Shown: positions 45,242 through 56,761 of the stretch, in pieces
Position numbering within the stretch: position 1 is the first letter of the stretch
Layout of the letters: the number at the start of each line of letters is the position of its first letter
Source: Ilex aquifolium
Lineage: Eukaryota > Streptophyta > Magnoliopsida > Aquifoliales > Aquifoliaceae
Direction: 5' to 3'
Length of the DNA: 64,000 bases
Assembly (NCBI GenBank): GCA_951799425.1
Contig: OX637393.1
Span: 18,991,744 to 19,055,743, forward strand
Notes under the pieces: model-generated
The model's database searches: none
The model's input: the letters and a program-made list of their open reading frames with translations, nothing else
Told to the model about the DNA's origin: nothing
Translations under genes and position numbers: made by a program

Positions 45242-47097
45242 TGATTGTCACAAAAACGATATCTTTCCTAACCCCTAATTACTATCCCTCAATGTATGCA
45301 ATGTATGGACGGGGGAGAAGAATTTCTTCCCCTAGGGATAGTGTCAAAAGGAAGGGCAATGAGGAAAGGGAAATGGGAAGATGTAAGTATAGGATATGTG
45401 TGCACAAAAATGCTCCCCAATCGCAAGGAGACTTTCGTGTGTCGTGAGTTACTTGGAAGAGTATTCCAAGGTCGTATCCACAGGGAAGGTAGTGAATCAA
45501 GGTTGAAATGATTTGGTAAAACAAGAAAATGTAAAATCTTTAGTCTTGAAAGTTGATTGGTGAATTTTATGCTAATGAAAATGTAATGATAATATAAATG
45601 TTGGCAATTCCAAAAGATCACTCCAATGGGTATACCACCTCAACTCAAATCACTCCTCCTATTGAGCATGAATGAACGCTTGAATCACGGAAAGCCGAGG
45701 ATGGCATCGATGAGTATCTAAGCATGAATCGTGACTAAGCCTACGGTTTATCAAAGACTCATCGACACATCCATCTTCTATCCGGTCAAAACGAACCATT
45801 TGACTCTAAAGGGAAAGAGGAGAAATAGTTGAAATGGTATCCCCAAGGGAGATCCCTCTTGGTCTTGCCAACTAGAGGATTTAGCTACTCATACTTGGAA
45901 TGGAAATAACTATGTAATGGAAGAGCATTCAAATCTATGAACTTCTAAGGTGGCTAAATATCAGAATTTATGAGCTAAAAGAACATGTATTTAAACCCAT
46001 TGCATAGTTATGAAAGATGAAATACTTGGAGCATTAATGGTGAAGCATTAAATGAACATTGAACTAACAAAACATGAAGGAAAAACAACATTCATGGCAT
46101 TCAATGAAATCCTAAGAGTCTTACTCAAGATTACAAGACAATGCAGTAGAAGAATATGCAAAAATCACAACTTTCTCTCTCTAGAAACTACTGTTCATCT
46201 CCTTCTCCGCCCAGACTTTCTCTCTCTAAAAACCTATTACAAAAAAATATGCTCTCTAATAATCTCCCTGGCTTCCTGGTCATCCCCATCCTTGGAGAAC
46301 ATTTCTTTCTCCAAAACGTGCCTGGGCATCCCCTGAAGCTTCAGCAGCAGAGCCTAGTCTGCAGGCTTGGACCAGGAAGATGCAGCAACTCCCTGCACCC
46401 CAACTTGCCTTCTTGGTGTAATTTCCTTTGCTATGGAGAAAAGCCCCTTTTTCCCTTCACTCCCCATTCTGGAGAAGAGGGAGTCTCCCATCTGTTTTTG
46501 TCTCAGAGGAGTGCAGGAGCCAGGGACAGACAGGAAGTGGCAGAGCATGTCTGCCTACCCAGCTCATCCCATCCTCTCTCTCTTCATTCAATGCTTTAAA
46601 TCCACAAGTCTAGAAGGGAGTGTGAGTCCTGATGAATAGAAAGGTGGGCGTATCAGAGAGAAGCATGGAGGGGTCCACAAGACAGCTGAGCAGATCTGCA
46701 GAGTTTGGGCACTTCAGGGAATCAGTACCGGTACTGGGTACCGGTACCATTTGGTACCGGTACCGAGTACCGGTACTGCGATTCCAGTAGGTTTTGGGTA
46801 CCGGTACTGGGTACCGGTACCATTTGGTACCGGTACCGAGTACCGGTACTGTTCTGCATCCTTTTCTGAATTTCTTGATTTCTTGCTCCCGATCTATCCT
46901 CGAACTATCATTCCCACTCCTTTCATCCCAAGTGGTATGGGAGGGTCTTTAAAGGCCATATTTAGCTTCATTCAACTACAAGAACAACAACTTGATGTTA
47001 AGACTTCAAGTGGCATAACGTACATAATTTAAAGCTCTAAAGTAAGTGAAATGAGTTGATTAGCATCTTAAAGATATGCAAAATTGTGTGCTAATCA
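45242..47097 (-). mobile_element. 5' LTR of D'
   Basis: 1856 bp, no difference from the 3' LTR found by eye. Ends CGTTTTTGTGACAATCA three bases before the primer site. TSD CCTAC lies outside it at 47098-47102. Confidence 0.95.
46725..46849. repeat. GTACCGGTAC cluster, D' 5' LTR
   Basis: Same eight decamers and spacers as at 34889-35013. Confidence 0.96.
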
Positions 47098-47102
47098 CCT
47101 AC

Positions 47103-47763
47103 CCAGGAAATATTTACAATGAGGTGATTTTTGAGAATATTGAACATCAGAATTGGTACAATGCTCATTTTATCTCTAAAACTATCATTCCTGAAATGCC
47201 AGTAATTTTTGAAGATTTTGAAAATATAGGGGTTAGACAAATTCTTGCTGCACGTGGATGGTTAGATTATGTTAGATTTATTACTCCTGCTTATGACTAT
47301 TTAGTACGTGAATTTTATAGTAATGTGGACATTACTGGGGAAAGAAAACTTCGTGTGTTTGTTCGAGGTAGAATTTTTCAAGTTACATCGGCTACTATAG
47401 CCGATTTTTTTAACCCATGCAAAGACCACCCAACCCACAATATCCTTACACTCAATTACCTGATTTGATTGACATAGGGATAGAGTTGATGGGTATTCCG
47501 GATTATGTATGGGGGAGGCCACACAAATATATAAAGCAAGGGGACTTGACGGACAAATACCGAATTCTGAATATGATTACAGTGAATAGTCTGTTACCCC
47601 GAGCCTAGAAAAATCAAATTTATACTGAGCAGGCTTACTTCCTCTATGCCTTTGGGATGGGACACACGATTGATCTTTCAAACCTCATTATGGATCAAAT
47701 GTTGCTTACTGTGCAAAGGAAAAAACCCTCACTCCCATATGCTATGTTAGTTTCTTAGTTATG
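47103..47763 (+). pseudogene. E1 ORF3, middle piece
   Basis: Central domain of ORF3: YLVREFYSNVDITGERKLRV, FVRGRIFQVTSATIADFF and, after a frame change near 47420-47440, ITVNSLLPRA, which matches NKLLHYNLLPRA in D. Stops and shifts break it. Element C interrupts it at 47763 (TSD TTATG), and it resumes at 58575. At protein level it is more diverged from D than D' is. Confidence 0.75.
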
Positions 47764-48976
47764 TGTAACGCCCCAAAATCCCCCTTGGACGACATTACTA
47801 TCTAAAACCATTCACATCATGAGAGCAACTAATAAAATTCATAAACAAAGAAATTTTCATTTATCATCCATAATATCTACAACGTCAGCCAAAAGAATGG
47901 GCCAAACCATGACCATTACATTCAAAAGAATATGCCATTCATGACAATTACACCCAAAAATCAACTATTATCTTGCAGCGGAATAACAAAGACATTAGAT
48001 TTCACATTTTCTCAAAAGAACTTCCTAGTCTAGGACATAGGAGAATATAGCTCTAAACGTCCAACTCTGGATTCACGTTCCCATCTTTAGGAGCTTCCCA
48101 ATGTACCGGCTCATCAACTCCAAGCTCCTCCTCTAGGCCATAATCTGAAAAAGATGTTGTTTGTAGGGGGGTGAGCACTAAGCTCTGTAGGAAAATCCTC
48201 CTAAACTCGAACAAGGTTTAGAAAACATATAAAACAAGTCGGTCTCATTTCACAAATATCATATATAACTTTTGAAAGAAAACAGTGACAGTTTATCTGT
48301 AACACCCCAAAACACACCCTGGACGGCATTACATTCTAAAACATTCATATCAGGAGAGCACTAATATAATTTCATCAATAAGAAAATTTTTCCCTTCATC
48401 ATCCATAGAATTTACAAGATCATCCCAAAAGAATAAGCCAAGCTATGGCATTTACATCTCCAAAAATTAATTAAAGTTGCACAGCGGAATAAACAAAAGA
48501 AACTAGACTACACAGTGCTCCAAAAGAATGTTCTAGTCTAGTACAAAAGGAAAGGAGGTCGCTCTAAACGTCCACCTCGGGATCCATACTCCTGTCCAGT
48601 GGAGTCTCCCAAGTAGCGGGCTCCTCGACCCCTACGTCCTCCTCTTGCAGGTGATCTGAAAAATGTTAGCGGTAGGGGGTGAGCACGAAGCTCTGTAGAA
48701 AATTCTCTCAAACCCACACAAGGTTTAGAAAAGCATTTAAAAACGGTCGGTCTCATTTCACAAATATCATATATAAATTTTGAAATAAAAACCAGGACAT
48801 TTAATAGATCTCAAGTTTAAGGAACAACAGTAATTGAATGAATAAGTGAAACCACTATACAGTTAGCAAATCGTTTTCAAATATAATCCAGTCCACCATA
48901 CACAATTTCCAACAATTCTTTCGGTAGGTGGCATACTTTAGGGTAACCTCCACCCCCGTTTAGGTCATATTTGATT

Positions 48977-49440
48977 CTCAAGCATCCTTACAAGGAACCT
49001 CTTGAGAATGAGTGAGCATCCTTACAAGGAACCTCTCACAAATCATTACATGGCTTCACAAGCATCCTTACAAGGAACCTCTTGGGAAGTGGTGAGCATC
49101 CTTACAAGGAACCTCTCACAATTCATTGCATGGCTTCCCAAGCATCCTTACAAGGAATCTCTTGGGAAGGGGTGAACATCCTTACAAGGAACCTCTCACA
49201 AATCATTACATGGCTTCCCAAGCATCCTTACAAGGAACCTCTTGGGAAGGGGTGAGCATCCTTACAAGGAACCTCTCACAATTCATTGCATGGCTTCCCA
49301 AGCATCCTTACAAGGAACCTCTTGGGAAGGGGTGAGCATCCTTACAAGGAACCTCTCACAATTCATTGCATGGCTTCCCAAGCATCCTTACAAGGAACCT
49401 CTTGGGAAGGGGTGAGCATCCTTACAAGGAACCTCTCACT
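48977..49440 (-). repeat. 80 bp tandem array in the solo B LTR
   Basis: Five and a half copies of an 80 bp unit (starts near 49049, 49129, 49209, 49289 and 49369), each made of two halves sharing GCATCCTTACAAGGAACCTC. The 49209-49440 copies are nearly identical, so expansion is recent. The two frames at 49126 and 49286 are products of the repeat. B1 and B2 have single related units (compare 5080-5125, ggaacaagggtgagaggttcc). Confidence 0.93.
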
Positions 49441-50081
49441 CATGTGTATAACAAACAACCCCAACCAAGCTTACAATTCCAGTATTGATTTCAATTTACA
49501 ATCATCTATCCAAAATCCCCCAAAATATATCATGTAATAATTCCCTAACTAACAAAGAAAATACAGGAGATCACAATAACATCATTGTTCTACCCAACAC
49601 AAAGCACTAAGGGTTCGAAAATCCATAATAAAGAAAGCATTTAAGAAAGCATTTAAGAAAGAAATACATCACTCTCCAAAAATGAGGATTTTAAAACTAG
49701 GGAAGAGATTTCATGGGTATTAAACCCTAGCTTTGTTCAAAACATGTAATCTTTGCCAAAAAGCCTAAGAGAGGATGATTTCATAACATATATATACCAT
49801 TGATAGCCAAAACATACATATATAAATACCCTAACCTCAATGTAAGAGAGTGAGAGAAAACCCCTACCTTTCTTCTTCCTATATGTTCTTGAAAACTTGA
49901 AGTTTTGATCTTCTTCAAGGTGCAAATCCTCCTTTGATCTTGTGTTTTCCCTTTCTTTCCTCCTCTCTAAGTCTTCCTAGGGTTTGAAATGTTGAAATGG
50001 GACTAATGGAGATGTCCTTATGTATGTATAGTGGAAGAAATGACCTCCTGTGCGCGATTCTGAAGTTCAGAATTCGTAACT

Positions 50082-50245
50082 CACGTTCAAACGTCATTGG
50101 CGTTCGAACGTCACTAGTGCAAATCATTGATTCACGTTCGAACGTCACTTTGGCTTTCGAACGTTGGTTGCTCCCAGTACTTTTTCATTTCCATCAGAGC
50201 TCTGCGGATACCAAAGTACTGGGACTCCCTCACGTTCGAACGTCA
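50082..50245. repeat. ACGTTCGAACGT palindrome cluster, solo B LTR
   Basis: Exact or near copies at 50082 (one substitution), 50100, 50134, about 50155 and 50231, most as ACGTTCGAACGTCA. The flanking LTR sequence aligns with B1 and B2 up to about 50 bp from the cluster, so this occupies the place of their GTACCGGTAC sites. Confidence 0.88.
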
Positions 50246-51830
50246 TCCCAGTTTCTGTTGAATCTTCCAGTGAAGTTTTGGCCTATTTAGCGATTGATTT
50301 GGAAAATTTTCGTGAAATACTCTTTTGTAGCCCTAGAAGTATTATATCTACAGTAAAAATTTCAGAGCCAACAGACATTAGAATAAAAAGTTATGATCAA
50401 AATACTAGGAAGTGTCCAAAATCCTTTCTACCCAAGTTTTCTCTTAAATGTGTCTTTACTCTAAAATACTTCCTAACTTCCAATACACCTCCTATTACCT
50501 CTCCCAAGGTTGTTCGACCTTCCGGATTCAATGGACACCTTATTTGGACCTAAAAATATTTAGAAATTCATCTAATCACCCTTTCCAAGTTTAAACGTCT
50601 GAGAAACTCCAACTTCCCAATCAATATGCATCTCTAGCATTTCTCCTACTATTACAATCTATATAGTTCATTCTTACATCATTCCACATATCCACATTTT
50701 TACAACAATTATTTACTATATATCTATATACATATATATAAAATAAAATGCGAGGTGTTACATTATCCGATCTCAAGTTTAAGCAATATCACTGAAGTAA
50801 ATGAAGAAGTAAAACCAATTTCCAAAACGAACAATTCCAACAAATCACTATAAACCATAGCCAACCATTGGCACAATAAACCATAGCTCACAATGTATTT
50901 CAAACCACAACTTGTATCTCAGGTATGATGTATGATATCGCATGAATAAACACATCGACAATATCCTGGCCCACACACACACACTCAATCCTCTCAAGGA
51001 TATACAACTTTAGGAAGGGCGTATACCAACACATTGACAGTGACGAATCCAACCCAGGAATAGTATACTAACCCTCATCCTCGGTACCCGTGAGCGAATA
51101 ATGGTTTGGTCCTCACAAGGCACCAACCCCACTATGAGTGGTAGAAAAAATCCAAACCCGCACAGAGTAAGAAATGCATCTACCCACTCGACGATACCCG
51201 GTCAACGGCCACCCATGGTCATCCGAATATCCACAAGAGATACAATACCCAACCAATTTCCTCAAGTCACAAACAAATCCAAAAATCCCCAAATTTCATA
51301 TGGAGTATTACCATAGAACCATTTAAGAAAATATACAAGAGATCATCCACAATACCATTTTGTTATTCAATACAAAGTACTAAAGTTTTGAAATTTAGGA
51401 CAAAGGAAGAATCAAGAGAAAAATCTATTTCTCTTGAAAACTAGGGTTTTAAGTCAAGAAAAGAGATTTAATAGCTATTCCATCATAGCATTGTCCAAAA
51501 CATGATAATATTTACAAGAATATCAAGAATCAAGGATTTCATAGCATACATATATGATTTAGAGTCAAAAGAATACATATATATAAGCCTTAGCCTCAAT
51601 GTAAGAGAATAGGAAGAAACCCCTACCTTAAATCAAGAGTTCCAATCAAAAACCCAAGCTCTAGAGACTTCCTTCCTCCCTTTTCTTTTTCCTTTTATCT
51701 TCCCCTAGGGTTCTAAGAGGTTTGGGGTGAGAGTGGAGTGAAAGAATAGAAGAAAATAGGATGAAAATGTGTTTTAAACTCAGTCCAATCCCGAATTTTA
51801 CTGTTTTAAATTTTTTGATTTTTACCGACA

Positions 51831-51900
51831 GTACCGGTACGCTGTACCGGTACGGTTTGCTCTCGGGACATCGGGGGTACCGGTACGCTGTACCAGTACG
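51831..51900. repeat. GTACCGGTAC cluster, C 3' LTR
   Basis: Exact decamers at 51831, 51845 and 51879 plus GTACCAGTAC at 51892. Spacers: gct; ggtttgctctcgggacatcg. About 145 bp from the LTR 5' end. Confidence 0.95.
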
Positions 51901-52042
51901 GTTTGTCTGGATTTGCCTTTTTCACCTGTTTTTCATTTCCAATCCATTCCAAACCCTTCCAAAACCAACCCTAAACTTATACAACATACATTTGCATATC
52001 AAACATAGTTGGTACAAGTTCTATTACATGTGGGGGTTTACA

Positions 52043-52057
52043 ATCCACCCCCCTTGA
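52043..52057 (-). other. Polypurine tract, C
   Basis: Minus strand TTCAAGGGGGGTGGAT, next to the LTR. Same as in the B element. Confidence 0.87.
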
Positions 52058-52083
52058 AGAAAGTTTCGTCCTCGAAACTTACC

Positions 52084-52848
52084 TCAGGTAGCGAACAAAT
52101 GAGGGTACTTCTCTCGTATCTCCAGCTCCGGTTCCCAAGTAGCTTCCTCCACCCCATGATGTTGCCACAAGACTTTCACCAGTTGGATGACTTTATTGCG
52201 AAGCACTTTCTCCTTGGTATCGAGAATCTTCACCGGTTGTTCTTCATATGTTGCTCCATCTTGAATTTCAATATCCTCTAAATCCACGACATGCACTGTA
52301 TCCGATTGACACTTTCTCAACATTGAAACATGGAACACGTCGTGTACCCCTGACAACTGAGCTGGTAACCGAAGTTGAGACGCCACTTTGCCCACTGCTT
52401 TGATCACCTCAAATGGTCCGATGTACCTTGGAGCTAATTTCCCTTTCTTGCCAAATCTAAACCCCCCCTTTTTGGGTGACACCTTGAGGAACACACAGTC
52501 CCCCTCTTGGAATTCCAAGGGTCTTCTTCTTCTATCCGCATAGTTTTTCTGTCTACTTTGAGCCATGCGTAGTCTTTCCTGGATGAGTTGAATTTTCTCC
52601 GTAGTCTCCCGTACAACCTCTGGCCCAAACAAACTACTTTCTCCAGCTTCCAACCAACAAGTCGGGGACCTACATGGTATTTCATACAATGCCTCATAAG
52701 AAGCCATTCCAATACTTGCCTGATAGCTGTTGTTATATGCGAATTCCACCAGCGGCAAATGATCACTCCAACTTCCCATGAAGTCCAACACACAAGCTCG
52801 TAGCATGTCTTCGAAAATTTGTATCACCCTCTCGGATTGGCCATCCGT
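52084..52848 (-). pseudogene. Integrase C-terminal part and chromodomain, C
   Basis: Continues in frame after a TAA that follows STAFHP. It holds the catalytic E (TDGQSERVIQ), the LVEFAYNNSYQASIGMA motif, the GPFEVIKAVGKVASQLRLPA C-terminal fold and a chromodomain (IQLVKVLWQHHGVEEATWEP). Ends at TAG/TGA-equivalent stop 52084-52086, 25 bp from the PPT. Confidence 0.92.
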
Positions 52849-53520
52849 TTAGGGATGAAAGGCGGTGCTAAAGTGTAACTCTGTCCCCATAGCTCGTTGT
52901 AGACTTTGCCAAAATTGCGCCACAAAATGAGAATCACGATCCGACACAATAGAGAGTGGAACTCCATGCAATCTAACAATCTCGCGAATATAAAGCTTGC
53001 TCAAAATCTCTAAAGTGTCAGTGGTCTTCATACTCAAGAAATGAGCGGACTTGGTGAGTCTATCTACAATGACCCATACGGCATTATGCCCGCGTGAAGT
53101 CAGTGGAAAGCCAGACATGAAATCCATGGTGATTTGATCCCACTTCCACTCTGGGATAGGTAAGGACTGTAGTAATCCTCCGGGTTTCTGATGTTCAATC
53201 TTCACCTGCTGACATACCGCGCACTTTGCAATGTACTTAGCCACGTCTTGCTTCATCCCTTTCCACCAATATTGACGCTTCATGTCTCTATACATCTTAG
53301 TACAACCCAGATGTATGGAGAATTTTGAACGATGACACTCACCCAACACTTCTTCCCTTACTTGGTCATTGTTTGGTACACATAGTCTTCCACGAAACTT
53401 TAACTCGTCATTGTGTATGGACCAGTTCTCAACAACCTCATTCCTCTTCAATCTATCCCGGATAGTTTCCAACTCAGTGTCTAATCGTTGCAACTCTACA
53501 ATCCGTTGTCGGAGAATTGG
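52849..53520 (-). pseudogene. Integrase zinc domain and core, C
   Basis: Zinc domain ([21 protein letters not shown]) and core with the first two catalytic Asp ([35 protein letters not shown]). Bounded by nonsense codons at 53521 and 52849; same frame as its neighbours. Confidence 0.92.
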
Positions 53521-54387
53521 TTAAGCTACAAGATTGAATAAGCATGGTCGATCCCCCTGCCTATCCACCAATAGATCAAAGTCCTCCAAAGCATCAATCA
53601 TCTTCCACCTATTAACAACAAAAACATTGATTTCTTCCCAAGACTTCCTGCTTAGTGCATCTGCTACTACATTAGCCTTCCCCGGATGGTAGTTGAGTGT
53701 GAAATCGTAATATTCCAAATATTCGATCCACCTTCTTTGTCGGAGATTCAAATCTTTCTGTGTGAATATATACTTGAGACTCTTATGATCATAAAACACT
53801 TGAAACTTTTCTCCATACAGGTAACACCTCCACAACTTAAGAGCAAAGACCACAGCGGTGAGCTCTAAGTCGTGAGTGGGATAGTTCTGCTCATGAACCT
53901 TTAGTTGTCTCGATCCATAAGCGCCTACCCTGCCTCCCTGCATTAGCGCACATCCTAACCTTCGTAAAGAAGCATTGGTGTAAACATTGTATCCTTCCCC
54001 ACTGGTAGGAATAATGAGGACAGGGGCTGTTGTCAACCTCTCCTTCAAGGTGCGAAAGGCTTGTTCATATGCTTGCATCCACAAGAACCTCTCCCCCTTC
54101 TTGGTAAGGCGGGTCATTGGCATCGCGAGCTTTGAGAACCCTTCCACAAACCTCCGGTAATAGCCTGCTAATCCCAAGAAACTACGTACTTCGGTCACAT
54201 TCCTTGGTGGTTCCCATTTCATCACGGCTTCACTCTTTGCGGGGTCAAAAGCTACGCCTCGTTCCAACACAACATGGCCAAGGAATTTCACTTCCTTCAT
54301 CCAAAACTCGCATTTGCTCATCTTAGCATACAACTTATGCTCTCTCAATGTTTGTAGTACAATCGAGAGATGGCGTTCATGTTCCCC
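53521..54387 (-). pseudogene. RT end and RNase H, C
   Basis: [25 protein letters not shown] and [20 protein letters not shown] end RT. RNase H follows ([20 protein letters not shown], then [20 protein letters not shown] and [20 protein letters not shown]). The first RNase H acidic residue reads N (YTNAS, usually SDAS), a probable loss of activity. Confidence 0.9.
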
Positions 54388-55131
54388 TTATGTCTGTGAA
54401 TATATCAATATGTCATCAATAAACACGATAACAAACTGATCTATATACGGCCGGAATACCCTGTGCATCAAATCCATAAAGGCTGCAGGAGCATTAGTCA
54501 GTCCGAACGGCATTACAGTATATTCGAAATGACCATACCGGGTACGGAAAGCTGTCTTAGGAATATCCTCCTCCTTGATCCGTAGTTGATGGTACCCTGT
54601 GCGAAGATCAATCTTGGAGTAATACTTAGAACCCCTCAGCTGATCGAATAAATCATCAATTCGTGGCAACAAATATTTATTCTTCACTATCACCCGATTC
54701 AACCTTCGGTAATCTGTGCATAACCGAAGTGTTTCGTCATGCTTCTTCACAAAGATGACCGGGGCTCCCCAAGGTGAAGTGCTTAAACGGATAAACCCAA
54801 TAGTCAACAGATGGTCCAACTGCTTTCTTAGCTCCTTTAACTCCAAGGGTGCCATCCTATAAGGAGCAATGGATATGGGTTCGGTTCCCGGATATAGATC
54901 GATTGCAAACTCGATCTCTCTCTGTGGGGGTAACCCGGGTAGTTCATCTGGAAAATCCGACACTATCAATACCATGTCCGGTTGAGATCTATCCCGATCA
55001 TCTCCCATCAAGCTAGCTAAGAAACTCAAATGGCTCCCCGCCTTAGCTTTTAAGAATCTACTACCCATAGTAGGGAATGGATGGGAAGAATTTCGATCAT
55101 TCATGAAACTGAAAACTACCCCTCCCGGTAA
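54388..55131 (-). pseudogene. Reverse transcriptase core, C
   Basis: Follows a TAA at 55132. Motifs: [80 protein letters not shown] and the catalytic [14 protein letters not shown] after IYSQT ends the segment. Confidence 0.93.
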
Positions 55132-55440
55132 TTAAAATGAAATCCGCTTGCGAAAACAATCCATTACCGCACGGAAAATGGACAACAAGTCCATCCCAAA
55201 TATTATGTCATACCCCTTCATGTCTAACGCAACCAAATCTATAATCAATTCTTGCTCCCCAATTCGAAGCACGCAACCTCTACACACCTTTTTTGTATCC
55301 AACCGTTCTCCCGTAGGCATGACAATACTCAAAGCATGTTCTAACTTCTCAAATTCCAATCCCAAATTAAGAGTATATGTAGTGCGTATGAATGAATGAG
55401 TCGCACCGGGATCAAATAAAATTCGGGCCTAAGAATTATA
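55132..55440 (-). pseudogene. Protease, C
   Basis: ARILFDPGATHSFIRTTY carries the active-site region, but the usual D-S/T-G reads D-P-G. LRVN/ LRIGEQELIIDLVALDMKGY and IIFGMDLLS follow, typical of Tekay protease. An in-frame stop lies just before the active site. Confidence 0.82.
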
Positions 55441-56569
55441 AAGAAGAACGATACCTTCCACAACTGCATTGGAAACGTCTTCCTCCGATTGGGTCAAAGC
55501 AAACACTCTTCCCTGATTTGCACCGGCTGGGGATGGAGCTCCTAACGGTCTCTATTGTAGCGACTTTTGTAGGAGTGGCTTGTTTGCATTTACTTGTCCT
55601 GCTGCTTGATTGGTCTTTGTTGAAAACAATGGGCAGTTATTTTTGAAGTGCCCGAAACCTCCACATGCGAAGCATTGACATGGATCAGTGCCTGTTCTCT
55701 CTGGTACGCCTCCAACTCCTTGAGCTATCTGAAGTCTCTGTCCAACCGCCTGGTTTGGGCGACGGTATGGTGCCGCCCTCTACACTCCACTGCCACTAGC
55801 ACTCGTCCGGATCGGACCTCCCCTCATGAAGTTCTATCGCCTCTGGTTGTCCTCCGTGTCTCTCTCCACCAGTGCAACTCTGTCAAGAAGATCCCCATAG
55901 TCCCGGATCTTGAGAGCCACAAGCTTCTCCCTTATGGCAGGCCTCTAAGCCCTGCTCAAAGCGTTTGGCCCTCCTGGCCTTGGTAGATATGAACTCCGTG
56001 GCATAACGGGATAGCTCATCAAAATTTCCTTCATACTCCGTCACCGTCATGCTACCCTATCGTAGAGCGAGAAAATCTGCACTCATCTTGTCTTGGACCG
56101 ATTCAGGGAAATACTTGTCTTGGAAGATTTGATTAAACTCCTCCCAGGTAAGAGCATCCGTGTTCCTCCTTCTCTTCACTGAGTCCCACCAATGATTTGC
56201 CTCCCCCTCTAACAGATATATAGCTAATCCGACCTGAAGATCCTCGGCAACTCCCATGCCATCACACATCTTCTTCACCCAACGAATCCATCTATCCGCA
56301 TCCACAGGGTTAGAGCTTCCTTGGAAGGTAGGTGGGTGTTGGCGTAAGAATTCTCAAAGAACTACCATCCTTCGATTTTTATCCCCGTTGCCCGGCACCT
56401 GAGCTAAGGGATGAACCCCACCATTGTGGTTGTTGTTTCCATTCTGGTGTTGTACCAGAGTGGTTAGATCCCTTAAGCATTGATAAATGCCATTCATGGC
56501 ATCTGGATGTGGTGGTGGTGGGTGTGCTTGGCCACTACGTCCTCGTCCACGTCCACGTCTACCGTCCAT
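55441..56569 (-). pseudogene. Gag of C
   Basis: ATG at 56569 (MDGRRGRGRGRSGQAHPPPP). Gag core: DADRWIRWVKKMCDGMGVAE, YLLEGEANHWWDSV, FNQIFQDKYFPESVQDKM. Zinc knuckle CFACGGFGHFKNNC at about 55640-55680 is intact. Nonsense codons follow MVVL (56354, TGA) and FLALR (56057, TAG), and there is disruption near 55940. The gag N-terminus is Arg/Gly rich. Confidence 0.88.
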
Positions 56570-56742
56570 ACTGCACATCAATTCACAGTTTAGTTCATTG
56601 ATGTACAAGACATCCTAACTATCTCCTTAATCTAAAGCATGATGCTTGTATAAAAATTTAAATCAATAATTTCCTTCACCCTAATCCTACCTCTCTAGTG
56701 GTAATCCATAACCTAAAGCTCCTATGTAAGATCTAATTCCTA

Positions 56743-56755
56743 GGTTCTGATACCA
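56743..56755 (-). other. Primer binding site, C
   Basis: Minus strand TGGTATCAGAACC, complementary to the initiator Met-tRNA 3' end with a change in the last bases compared with the B element (GAGC). Confidence 0.87.
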
Positions 56756-56761
56756 AAATTT

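Larger units (their letters stand above)
33406..47097 (-). mobile_element. Athila-type element D', complete structure, minus strand
   Basis: 13,692 bp with two 1856 bp LTRs that read identical over all compared stretches, an Asp-type primer site, gag-pol, ORF3, a PPT and a perfect TSD CCTAC (33401-33405 and 47098-47102). It is the youngest insertion in the window. Gag-pol nevertheless has one frameshift and two nonsense codons, while ORF3 is intact. It is related to D throughout pol and ORF3, but its LTR is only partly alignable to the D LTR. Confidence 0.96.
48298..50762 (-). mobile_element. Solo LTR of family B inside the C 3' LTR
   Basis: 2465 bp, TGTAACACC... on both strand readings of its ends (TGTAACACCTCGC on the minus strand at 50762, GGGGTGTTACA at 48298). 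TSD TTATC at 48293-48297 and 50763-50767. It aligns with B1 and B2, but differs in carrying an 80 bp tandem array and a different palindrome (ACGTTCGAACGT) where B1 and B2 have GTACCGGTAC. Confidence 0.92.
47764..52042 (-). mobile_element. 3' LTR of C, split by a solo B LTR
   Basis: On the minus strand starts TGTAAACCCCCACATG at 52042 and ends GGGGCGTTACA at 47764. Its parts are 47764-48297 and 50768-52042. The GAGCTTAGTGCTC hairpin complement is at 48173-48185. The open frame 51101-51316 and others are not conserved as protein. Confidence 0.92.

Noticed and set aside
48977-49440. Regular repeat array resembling a CRISPR array
   Set aside because: Units are contiguous 80 bp tandem copies without unique spacers, inside a plant LTR.
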